Below, in pieces: positions 1-7,260 of a stretch of DNA of 62,912 bases. The DNA comes from Chloroflexota bacterium (GTDB lineage: Bacteria; Chloroflexota; Anaerolineae; Anaerolineales; UBA4823). Both the position numbers and the translations under genes were made by a program. The notes beneath the pieces are model-generated. The model was not told where the DNA came from. It ran no database searches and worked only from the letters and a program-made list of their open reading frames with translations. The DNA lies in assembly GCA_012516075.1 (NCBI GenBank), contig JAAYXE010000096.1, positions 1 through 62,912 of the forward strand. Reading direction: 5' to 3'. Position 1 is the stretch's first letter. The number at the start of each line of letters is the position of its first letter.

Positions 1-43
1 GGGGTGGTGGGACCGGCGCGAGGGGCGCTGTCTCCTTCCTTTT

Positions 44-763
44 CTAGTTGATACCAAGCGTTTGCAGCGCCGTCGAGGCAGCGGACTTTGCGGCGGCCTG
101 CTTGCGGCGGCCGGTGCCGCGCCCGAATGGCTGGCCGTTCACCAGTACTTCTACTTCAAAGGTCTTGTCGTGCTCGGGGCCCTGGGTCGCCACCGTGCGG
201 TACACGGGCGGGCCGTAGCCCTGCGACTGCACCCATTCCTGCAGCAGGCTTTTCGGGTCCTGCTCGGCGTGTTCCGCCAGTATCCGCTCGGCGGCCGGCT
301 TGAGCATCGGCTCAATAAAGTCGCGCACCGCATCCAGGCCAGCGTCCAGGTACAGCGCGCCGACCAGCGCTTCGAAAGTGCCGCACAGCAGGGCCGGGCG
401 GCCGCGCCCGCCGCTTTCGGCCTCGCCGCGCCCCAGACGCATCACCCGCCCGAGCTGGATCTGCTTTGCAAAAGCCGCAAGCTGCTCGGTGCGCACCAGC
501 GCAGAGCGCAGGCGGGTCAGATCGCCTTCACTCATCTCGGGGAAGTGGTTGTACAGCCAGGCGCCCACCAGGAAGTCCAGCACGGCGTCCCCCAGAAACT
601 CCAGGCGTTCGTTGTCTTCCAGAGCTTCGGGGTGTTCGTTGAGATAAGAGCGGTGTGTGAGCGCCCTGCTGAGCAGCAGGTTGTCCGTGAAAGGTAGACT
701 GTTTAGCCGGGCAAACTCTTTCGGCGTCAGTTCCTCGCGCGTTCCCTGATCGAGGTTCTCCAT
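44..763 (-). CDS. rnc: Ribonuclease III
   Basis: Double-strand-specific endoribonuclease used in rRNA and mRNA processing. The protein is 239 aa. The family signature NERLEFLGDAVL lies at residues 51-62 with the metal-binding acidic residues in place, and a C-terminal double-stranded-RNA-binding domain covers about 160-237. An in-frame TTG nine bases upstream is a possible longer start, but it abuts AGGAGG (773-778); the ATG at 763 has the right 9-nt spacing and is preferred. It is last in a minus-strand run after fabF, separated from it by 83 nt. No terminator is visible before the window edge. Identity is near certain. Confidence 0.96.
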   Translation of the reverse strand: MENLDQGTREELTPKEFARLNSLPFTDNLLLSRALTHRSYLNEHPEALEDNERLEFLGDAVLDFLVGAWLYNHFPEMSEGDLTRLRSALVRTEQLAAFAKQIQLGRVMRLGRGEAESGGRGRPALLCGTFEALVGALYLDAGLDAVRDFIEPMLKPAAERILAEHAEQDPKSLLQEWVQSQGYGPPVYRTVATQGPEHDKTFEVEVLVNGQPFGRGTGRRKQAAAKSAASTALQTLGIN

Positions 764-846
764 ATAAACCAACCTCCTGGAACTCAGGGAGCGCCAGCTT
801 CCCGGCGTAAGCCGAGTAGCTCGCGATCCATCAGTTCCTGTTTGTG

Positions 847-2082
847 TTAATATTTTTTTATCACCAGCACTGCGTTATGTCCCCCAAAGCCAAAAGCATT
901 GCTCAATACCACTCGCAGCGGTTTCTCACGTGCCTGATTGGGCACGTAGTCCAGGTCGCATTCCGGGTCCGGTTCCTGGTAATTGATGGTGGGAGGGATC
1001 AGCCCTTCTCGCACGGCGAAGGTGCAGAAAATGGCTTCTAACGCTCCGGTGGCTCCCATCATGTGGCCGGTCATCGACTTGGTTGAAGAAACGGGTATAT
1101 TATAAGCGAATTCGCCGAAGGCCGCTTTGATGGCGCGCGTTTCGGAAAGGTCGTTGAGCGGGGTTGCCGTGCCGTGAGCGTTGATATAGTCGACCTCATC
1201 CAGGTTGACACGGGCTGCCTGCAGGGCCAGGCGCATGGCCTGGGCGCCGCCGGCCCCGTTTTCATCCGGCGCAGTGATATGGTAGGCGTCGCCGGTAGCG
1301 GCATATCCAGCCAGTTCGGCCAGGATCTCAGCCCCTCGCCGGCGGGCGTGACTCTCACGCTCCAGCACCAGCACAGCCGCCCCCTCCCCCATCACCAGGC
1401 CATCGCGGTTGCGGTCAAATGGCTGCGGTGTGCAGTTCATCTCGTCATTGCGCCGCGACATTGCCCCCACGCGGTCGAAGGCCGCCACACCTACCGGTGT
1501 GATGGTAGCATCGCTGCCGCCGGCCAGCACGGCATCCACCACGCCAGCGCGCAGCATCATCCAGGCTGTGCCGATCCCATCCGCGCCCGAGGCGCAGGCC
1601 GAAACGACCGAAAAAGCCGGGCCGTGAAAACCATGATCAATCGAGATCAGGCCGGAGGCGCCGTTCGACATCAGCATCGGGATGGCGAAGGGACTGATGC
1701 GCCGGGGGCCGCCGTTCACGACCGATGTGACCGCCTCGCTGAACGAGGCCACGCCGCCAATGGCTGAGGAGATGATGACAGAGATCCGCTCCGGGTTGGT
1801 GCTGCTCGCGTCCAGCCCGGACTGCTGCAGCGCCTCCTGGGCGGCGGCTGCGGCCAGCTGCTCGAAGCGGTCACGGCGGCGGACTTCACGAGCCGGCAGG
1901 TATCTCTCGGGCTCGAAGTTCTTGACCTCGCAGGCGATCTTTACGGCGAAGTCCTGCGCGTCGAACTGCGTGATCGGCCCGACCCCCGATTTCCCCTGCA
2001 CTGCGCTCTGCCACGATTCGGCTGCGCTGAGGCCCAGCGGACTGACGGCTCCAACTCCAGTGATCACAATTCGATCGTCCAT
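847..2082 (-). CDS. fabF: Beta-ketoacyl-ACP synthase II
   Basis: Condensing enzyme of type II fatty acid synthesis, joining malonyl-ACP to acyl-ACP. Its 411 aa are normal for the family. The Cys-His-His triad is visible: C163 in SACASG, H303 in NAHGTATPLND and H340 in SMTGHMMGA. The start ATG is preceded by CAGGAG about 12 nt upstream. It lies between a threonine-synthase-like gene and rnc on the same strand. The fabF-rnc neighbourhood is common in bacteria, but no acyl carrier protein gene sits beside it or beside the fabD-fabG pair at 10.1-12.0 kb. Confidence 0.95.
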   Translation of the reverse strand: MDDRIVITGVGAVSPLGLSAAESWQSAVQGKSGVGPITQFDAQDFAVKIACEVKNFEPERYLPAREVRRRDRFEQLAAAAAQEALQQSGLDASSTNPERISVIISSAIGGVASFSEAVTSVVNGGPRRISPFAIPMLMSNGASGLISIDHGFHGPAFSVVSACASGADGIGTAWMMLRAGVVDAVLAGGSDATITPVGVAAFDRVGAMSRRNDEMNCTPQPFDRNRDGLVMGEGAAVLVLERESHARRRGAEILAELAGYAATGDAYHITAPDENGAGGAQAMRLALQAARVNLDEVDYINAHGTATPLNDLSETRAIKAAFGEFAYNIPVSSTKSMTGHMMGATGALEAIFCTFAVREGLIPPTINYQEPDPECDLDYVPNQAREKPLRVVLSNAFGFGGHNAVLVIKKY

Positions 2083-2176
2083 AGCTCGTTCTATCTCCTG
2101 TTTTACCAGGCGAGAGGGCGCCCGGACTGCAGCGATTTAATACAGTTAGATGACTGGTGATGTGAGATTCCCGGTA

Positions 2177-3265
2177 TCAGCCGGCGTGTTTCAGTCCCGA
2201 GCCGGTCAGGATCACAGCAACCGGATCAGGAAGCTGAGATAGCGTATCTTTCAGCGCCTGCCACACCAGCGCCGAAGTCGGCTCTACGTATAACCCCCGC
2301 CGGGCAAGTTCGTCGCGGCCCGGCAGAATGTCTTCTTCGTCCACGACGGTCAGCAGCCCGTCCGATTCAGACACGGCCCGCAGCACGGCGTCGCCGCGCG
2401 CGGGCTGCAGCACGCGCACCCCTTCGGCCAGCGTTTCTCCTTCGGTGGTCCACGACAGCCCGGCCGTCCCATACTGGTAAACGGCCCAGAGCGGCGCACA
2501 GGCACGTGCCTGCACACCTACCAGGCGCGGCATGCTCTCGATCATCCCGGCCTGCTGCAGAGCGCGAAAACCGCGCTCTAGCCCCAGCAGCAGGCCGCCC
2601 TGCCCAACCGGAGTGATCACCGCGGCCGGCGCCCGGCCCATCTGTTCGAACAGCTCATAAGCGATGGTCGCATATCCGGCCATCCCCATGGGCAGGAAAG
2701 CATGGCTGGCATATACCTGGCCTGCGTCAGCCGCGCGCATCACCGCCTCGGCGGCGTTAGAGCGCGGTCCCATCACCCGCACCAGTTCTGCGCCGTATGC
2801 TTCAATCTGACGTCGTTTGGGACCGGAGGCCGAGTCGGGGACGAAGACCCGGGCGTGGATGCTGGCCCGGGCGGCATATGCTGCAAAGGATGCCCCGGCG
2901 TTCCCCGAAGAATCCTCCACTGCGGAGGTTACCCCGCGCGCTTTCAGCAGGCTGAGCACGACTGCGGAGCCGCGGTCTTTGAACGACCCGGTTGGGTTCA
3001 GATTTTCCAGTTTAAAGGCTACCTGGCGTTGAAAGGCTTCGGCCCACACCAGGGGCGTGTCCCCCTCGCCCAGCGTAACCACCGGGGCCTGATCCGGCAG
3101 GTCAAAGGTATGCCGGTAGCGCCACATTCCAGGGCTGCTTGGGTCCACCTGCTGGCGGTCAAAAGGCGGCGGGGCGGTGAAATCAAAGATGCCGCTGCAG
3201 CGCGGGCAGCGGTACGGCAGGCTGTCCTGCGGATACGGCAGGTGACAGTTGGTGCATTCGATCAT
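2177..3265 (-). CDS. thrC: Threonine synthase-like PLP enzyme with N-terminal zinc ribbon
   Basis: Fold-type II PLP enzyme, probably converting O-phosphohomoserine to threonine. The 362-aa chain starts with a rubredoxin-like knuckle (C4, C7, C20, C23), followed by the PLP lysine K96 in NPTGSFKDRGS and a glycine-rich phosphate-binding loop, GQGGLLLG. This zinc-ribbon form is typical of the shorter bacterial and archaeal threonine synthases. It lies downstream of moaD-moaE in the same direction, so co-transcription is possible, but it has no functional link with molybdopterin synthesis. A related threonine/serine dehydratase-like role cannot be excluded from sequence alone. Confidence 0.82.
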   Translation of the reverse strand: MIECTNCHLPYPQDSLPYRCPRCSGIFDFTAPPPFDRQQVDPSSPGMWRYRHTFDLPDQAPVVTLGEGDTPLVWAEAFQRQVAFKLENLNPTGSFKDRGSAVVLSLLKARGVTSAVEDSSGNAGASFAAYAARASIHARVFVPDSASGPKRRQIEAYGAELVRVMGPRSNAAEAVMRAADAGQVYASHAFLPMGMAGYATIAYELFEQMGRAPAAVITPVGQGGLLLGLERGFRALQQAGMIESMPRLVGVQARACAPLWAVYQYGTAGLSWTTEGETLAEGVRVLQPARGDAVLRAVSESDGLLTVVDEEDILPGRDELARRGLYVEPTSALVWQALKDTLSQLPDPVAVILTGSGLKHAG

Positions 3266-3334
3266 GGGCCGAGGAAACCATCCGCCTGTGCGCAGTGCGT
3301 CGTGCTTGCGCTGCCTGGTTCGTTCCAGTCCACC

Positions 3335-4054
3335 CTACTCGCCGGGCTGTGGGATGTAATCGCCTTCCACCCAGGTCTCCCCCTGTGGACCTACTTCTTT
3401 CTTCCACACCGGGACGATTTCTTTCAACCGGTCGATACCGTAGCGCGCGGCTTCGAACACGCCGGTGTCGCGGTGGGCCGCCGTGCAGGCGATCAACACC
3501 GTCGGCGTGCCGGGGTCCAGGCGCCCGATGCGCTGCACGAGAGCAATGCCCTCCACCGACGGCCAGCGCTGGCGGATCTCGTCCGCCACCTGGCGCATTT
3601 TAGCTTCCGCCATCGGCTTATAGGCTTCGTACTCCAGGTATACCGTCTCGTGCGGCTCGCCGCGCTCAGTCAGCGCGCGCACCATGCCGGTAAACAGGCA
3701 GGCGGCGCCGGTAGACGGCAGAGTGATGCTTTGCACCAGCGCGTTCAGATCGAGCTCCTCTTCGGTGATGGCGAAAATGGTGGGATAAACTTCGTCGCTG
3801 GACTCAGTGCCTCCGCTCACCGGCGGAAACAGTGCCACCTCTGCCCCGGCCGGGATGGGATCTTCGTCAAACGCAAACTCGCGGTTGACCGACACCAGCG
3901 TCGAATCGAGCGCCGGCTCCAGGGCCGGATAGTCCTGGCACAGCCGGACTTTAAGGTCCCTCACCCGGGCTTCATCCGGGAGTTCGAGCTGCGCACGGTC
4001 GACGCCGGCGCGTTCTTTCAATGTCGCAAAAAACAACACGTTGATCTGCTTCAT
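3335..4054 (-). CDS. Fused molybdopterin synthase, MoaD small plus MoaE large subunit
   Basis: Molybdopterin synthase inserts the dithiolene sulfurs into precursor Z. Here both subunits are one 239-aa chain: a MoaD ubiquitin-like domain at about 1-82 ending in the Gly-Gly (81-82) that is normally the thiocarboxylated C-terminus, then MoaE at about 90-239 with the active-site VPVWKKE segment. In the mycobacterial fusion MoaX, cleavage after this Gly-Gly is needed for activity, so processing is expected here (inference). The ATG at 4054 is chosen over one at 4087, which would overlap moaC; AGGA sits about 10 nt upstream. It is 16 nt downstream of moaC. Confidence 0.9.
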   Translation of the reverse strand: MKQINVLFFATLKERAGVDRAQLELPDEARVRDLKVRLCQDYPALEPALDSTLVSVNREFAFDEDPIPAGAEVALFPPVSGGTESSDEVYPTIFAITEEELDLNALVQSITLPSTGAACLFTGMVRALTERGEPHETVYLEYEAYKPMAEAKMRQVADEIRQRWPSVEGIALVQRIGRLDPGTPTVLIACTAAHRDTGVFEAARYGIDRLKEIVPVWKKEVGPQGETWVEGDYIPQPGE

Positions 4055-4070
4055 CAGACTGCTTTCCTGG

Positions 4071-4550
4071 CTACTCGTTGACCACATCGCCGCTCTGACC
4101 GCCGTGCTTCTCCACCAGGCGGATGTTCTGAATGCGCATGGTCTTTTCTACCGCTTTCGCCATATCGTAGATGGTTAACGCCGCGATTGAGACGGCCGTG
4201 AGAGCTTCCATTTCCACACCGGTCTTCCCGGTGGTGCGCGCCGTGGCTGTGATCTTCACCCCTGGCAGGGCTTCGTCAAGCTCCAGATCGACGGCGACCT
4301 GGGTCAGCGGCAGGGGGTGGCAGAGCGGGATCAGCTCCGCCGTGCGCTTGGCGCCCATGATGCCCGCCAGCTGCGCCACGGTGAGCACGTCGCCCTTCTT
4401 CATGGCCCCCTGGCGGATCAACTCCAGGGTCTCCGGGCGCATCTGCACCTCGCCCCGGGCGACTGCCATACGGTCGGTGTCCGGTTTATGGCCCACATCG
4501 ACCATGTGGGCGCGGCCTGTTTCATCGAGGTGGGAAAGAGTATTCGTCAT
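4071..4550 (-). CDS. moaC: Cyclic pyranopterin monophosphate synthase MoaC
   Basis: Second step of molybdenum cofactor synthesis, forming cyclic pyranopterin monophosphate in the cytoplasm after MoaA. The 159-aa product carries the family motifs [29 protein letters not shown] and [17 protein letters not shown], which contain the catalytic lysine, histidine and aspartate positions. An upstream in-frame start at 4643 adds 31 residues unlike MoaC; the ATG at 4550 begins the conserved region and lies 7 nt after a TATAAT box. It is first in the moaC, moaD-moaE run. moaA and moaB are not in the window. Confidence 0.95.
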   Translation of the reverse strand: MTNTLSHLDETGRAHMVDVGHKPDTDRMAVARGEVQMRPETLELIRQGAMKKGDVLTVAQLAGIMGAKRTAELIPLCHPLPLTQVAVDLELDEALPGVKITATARTTGKTGVEMEALTAVSIAALTIYDMAKAVEKTMRIQNIRLVEKHGGQSGDVVNE

Positions 4551-4557
4551 GCCCTGA

Positions 4558-4563
4558 ATTATA
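4558..4563 (-). promoter_or_regulatory. -10 box for moaC, leaderless start predicted
   Basis: A perfect TATAAT on the minus strand ends 7 nt before the moaC ATG (4548-4550). Transcription would begin at or within a base of the start codon, giving a leaderless mRNA. No good -35 hexamer is seen at 17 nt, so this depends on the -10 and on the same spacing at ffh and ftsY. Confidence 0.5.
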
Positions 4564-4661
4564 GCATCCCAGCGGGGCTGCTGAGGAGGTTCGCCATGCA
4601 ATAAAAAACGCCTGGCGGTCAGGCCAGGCGTACGGGAATCCACCGCATCAGCGGTGGCTGG

Positions 4662-4895
4662 TCAGCGGATGACATCCGCATCAATGGAATTGTCCGGACT
4701 GATACCGGGATCACTGCCCGGCTCCGCACCGGTCGAGGGCAGCACAGCGTTTTCGGGGGCAGCTTCCGACTGGAAGTAGCGCGCATCGGCCGGCTGCGCG
4801 TTCCCCTGCTGGACGGTTAATGCAAGCAGGGCCACTCCCAGGATCACGCAAAGGATCCCGATCAGGGCCAGGCTGGCAACTGGCAATTTCTTCAT
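4662..4895 (-). CDS. Small single-pass membrane or secreted acidic protein
   Basis: I do not recognise this 77-aa product. Residues 1-3 are MKK, residues 6-27 form a strongly hydrophobic helix (signal anchor or signal peptide), and the outer tail is rich in Asp, Glu, Pro and Ser. There is no lipobox. The ATG at 4895 has an excellent site, GGAAGGAGGGA, directly upstream; a longer start at 4940 would put that site inside the gene. It stands alone and divergent from ftsY, with 222 nt between them. A weak -10 (TATACT, minus strand of 4984-4989) may serve it. Confidence 0.7.
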   Translation of the reverse strand: MKKLPVASLALIGILCVILGVALLALTVQQGNAQPADARYFQSEAAPENAVLPSTGAEPGSDPGISPDNSIDADVIR

Positions 4896-5079
4896 CGGTC
4901 CCTCCTTCCGATAACCGACAACTTGGCGTGATGGCCGCACAGCGAACGGCTGCGGCGTAGACCGTTCGCAAAGTTCCTTTAATAGTATAGACGTAATTCC
5001 CGAAAAAAAGTTTCAGGCGGGGCAATCTCTTAAGGAAACGATAAAGTTATGTCAACAATCAGAGACAGGTTCAGGCTCG

Positions 5080-5109
5080 TTGAATACAGGCGCTGAGATC
5101 GGATATAAT
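5080..5109 (+). promoter_or_regulatory. ftsY promoter, leaderless
   Basis: TTGAAT (5080-5085), an 18-nt spacer and a perfect TATAAT (5104-5109) lie directly upstream of ftsY. The -10 ends 8 nt before the ATG at 5118, so the predicted first transcribed base is the start codon itself or a base either side, and no ribosome-binding site is present. Confidence 0.7.
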
Positions 5110-5117
5110 TACAGATC

Positions 5118-6032
5118 ATGAGCAACATCTTCACCAAATGGAAACAGGGGCTGGAGAAATCCAGCAAAGCTGCCTTCGGCCAGATCGCCGAAATCCTGGG
5201 CATGAGCGACATCGAGCCCGAAACCTGGGATGACCTGGAAGCCCTGCTTATTCAGGCCGACCTGGGTATGGAAACCGTGGACTGTGTGCTGGACGCGCTC
5301 GAGGAACGCGTGGACCGGGAAGGTCTGACCAAGATGCGCCAGCTCCAGGGCGGGTTGAAAGAGGAACTGCGCGGGCTGCTGCGTGAGCCGCCGCAGATCG
5401 ACCTGTCCCGCAAACCCACGGTAATCATGATCGTCGGGGTTAACGGCTCGGGGAAGACCACCAGCATCGCCAAGCTGGGCAAACGCTTCTCCCTGCAGGG
5501 GAAGAAGGTGCTGCTGGGCGCTGCCGACACCTTCCGCGCCGCAGCCGTGGACCAGCTCGAGATCTGGGCACAGCGCCTGAACCTGCCCATCATCGCCGGG
5601 CAGATGGGCGCCGACGCGGGCGCCGTGGCCTACGATACCGTCCAGGCCGCCATTGCACGCGACATGGACGTGGTGCTGATCGACACCGCCGGCCGCCTGC
5701 ACACCCGCTACAACCTGATGGAAGAACTCAAGAAGGTCCACCGGGTGATCGGAAAAGCGCTGCCGGGCGCGCCGCACGAAGTCTGGCTGGTGATGGACGC
5801 CACTACCGGGCAGAACGCCCTGCAGCAGGCGCGCGCTTTCAAAGATGCCGTGCACGTCACCGGTGTCATCCTGGCCAAGCTGGACTCTTCCGCTCGCGGC
5901 GGTATGGCCTTTGCCATCCAGCGCGAGCTGGACCTGCCCATCCTGTATGCCGGACTGGGAGAAAAACCAGAAGATCTGGAGCCGTTTAATCCCGATGCCT
6001 TTGTCGCCGGCATTCTGGACGGCATGAACTGA
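5118..6032 (+). CDS. ftsY: Signal recognition particle receptor FtsY
   Basis: SRP receptor GTPase that docks ribosome-nascent-chain-SRP complexes at the membrane. At 304 aa it is the short form, with only the N helical bundle (about 1-95) and G domain (about 98-304) and no acidic A domain. The P-loop GVNGSGKTT is at 107-115, followed by DTFRAAAVDQLE and DTAGR; the G4-like motif reads AKLDSSARGG where TKLDGTAKGG is usual. It has no Shine-Dalgarno sequence and appears leaderless, as does its partner ffh at 50.8 kb. prfB follows 117 nt downstream. Confidence 0.96.
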   Translation: MSNIFTKWKQGLEKSSKAAFGQIAEILGMSDIEPETWDDLEALLIQADLGMETVDCVLDALEERVDREGLTKMRQLQGGLKEELRGLLREPPQIDLSRKPTVIMIVGVNGSGKTTSIAKLGKRFSLQGKKVLLGAADTFRAAAVDQLEIWAQRLNLPIIAGQMGADAGAVAYDTVQAAIARDMDVVLIDTAGRLHTRYNLMEELKKVHRVIGKALPGAPHEVWLVMDATTGQNALQQARAFKDAVHVTGVILAKLDSSARGGMAFAIQRELDLPILYAGLGEKPEDLEPFNPDAFVAGILDGMN

Positions 6033-6149
6033 ACAATCCACAGCCTCATACATCCAGGGAGAAGAGACCCAGGCGCCGTCAGGATCCACCTGGTTCCAGC
6101 TTTCCTGGATTATTTTTTGAATCGAAAACCAGCAAGGGAGAAATCAAGT

Positions 6150-7260
6150 ATGGAAGACATCCTTTCCCGCCTGCAGGAATGCCAGGCAAAAATCCAGAAC
6201 CTTCTGGTGCGTCTTTGACTTACCTGAAAAAGAAGCCGAATTACAAAAACTGCAGATTGAATCACAGGACCCTGCGCTGTGGAACGATCCGGATAAAGCC
6301 CAGCGCACCATGAAACAGCTCGCGGCGCTGCGGGATGAGGTTGAAGGCTGGCAGAGCCTGCAGCAGCGCACCGCAGACGCCATGGAGCTGGCCCAACTGG
6401 ACGACGAAAGCCTGCGTGAAGAGCTGGAGAGCGAGACCGCGGCTATCGAAGCGGAACTGAGCCGGCGCGAATTTAACGCCATGCTCTCCGGAAAGTACGA
6501 TCGCGGCAACGCACTGCTGGCCATTCACGCCGGGGCCGGCGGCACCGACTCGCAGGATTGGGCCCAGATGCTGCAGCGCATGTACCTGCGCTGGGCAGAA
6601 AACCATCAATTCGAGACCGAGATCCTGGATATGACCGAAGGGGAGGAAGCAGGGATCAAGAGCGTCACCATTGCCGTCAACGGCCCGTATGCTTACGGAT
6701 ACCTGCGCCCCGAAAAAGGCGTGCACCGCCTGGTGCGCCTCTCCCCTTTCGACGCCTCCCACCGCCGCCACACCTCCTTCGCCCTGGTCGAGGTGCTGCC
6801 GCAGGTCGAAGACAACGACGAGGTGGAGATCAACCCCAACGACCTGCGCATCGACACGTACCGCTCGGCAGGGGCCGGCGGACAGAACGTGCAGAAGAAC
6901 GACACCGCCGTACGCATCACGCACCTCCCTACCGGCCTGGTGGTGACCTGCCAGAATGAACGCTCGCAGACCCAGAACCGCGAAAACGCCATGCGCGTGC
7001 TGCGCGCACGCCTGCTGGAGTTGAAGCATGCCAAACAGGCAGAAGAACTGGCCGAGCTGCGCGGCGAGTTCACCAAGGCCGAATGGGGCAGCCAGATCCG
7101 CTCCTACGTCCTGCACCCATACCAGATGGTCAAAGACCACCGTACTGATTACGAGATGGGTAATACGCAGGCCGTGCTGAACGGCGAGCTCGACGGCTTT
7201 ATAGAAGCCTATCTGCGCACGAGACTGGGAGATGAAGCCGGCAACGGACGGCAGAACTAG
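6150..7260 (+). CDS. prfB: Peptide chain release factor 2, programmed +1 frameshift
   Basis: RF2 ends translation at UGA and UAA. The gene opens at ATG 6150 behind AAGGGAG (6133-6139), reads 22 codons to CTT followed by an in-frame TGA (6216-6218), then continues in the +1 frame from GAC at 6217 to 7260, giving 369 aa, the normal RF2 length. The RF2 specificity tripeptide SPF and the catalytic GGQ (about 243-245) are intact. A prediction beginning at 6310 would lose about 50 N-terminal residues and is wrong. The next gene overlaps its end by 29 nt. Confidence 0.96.
6201..6219 (+). promoter_or_regulatory. prfB autoregulatory +1 frameshift site
   Basis: The slippery site CTT TGA C (6213-6219) is the classic RF2 recoding signal: slow UGA decoding when RF2 is scarce lets the ribosome slip forward one base. 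The upstream anti-rRNA element is poor here (CTGGTGCGT rather than a run like AGGGGG), so slippage may rely less on a Shine-Dalgarno interaction than in E. coli. Confidence 0.93.
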
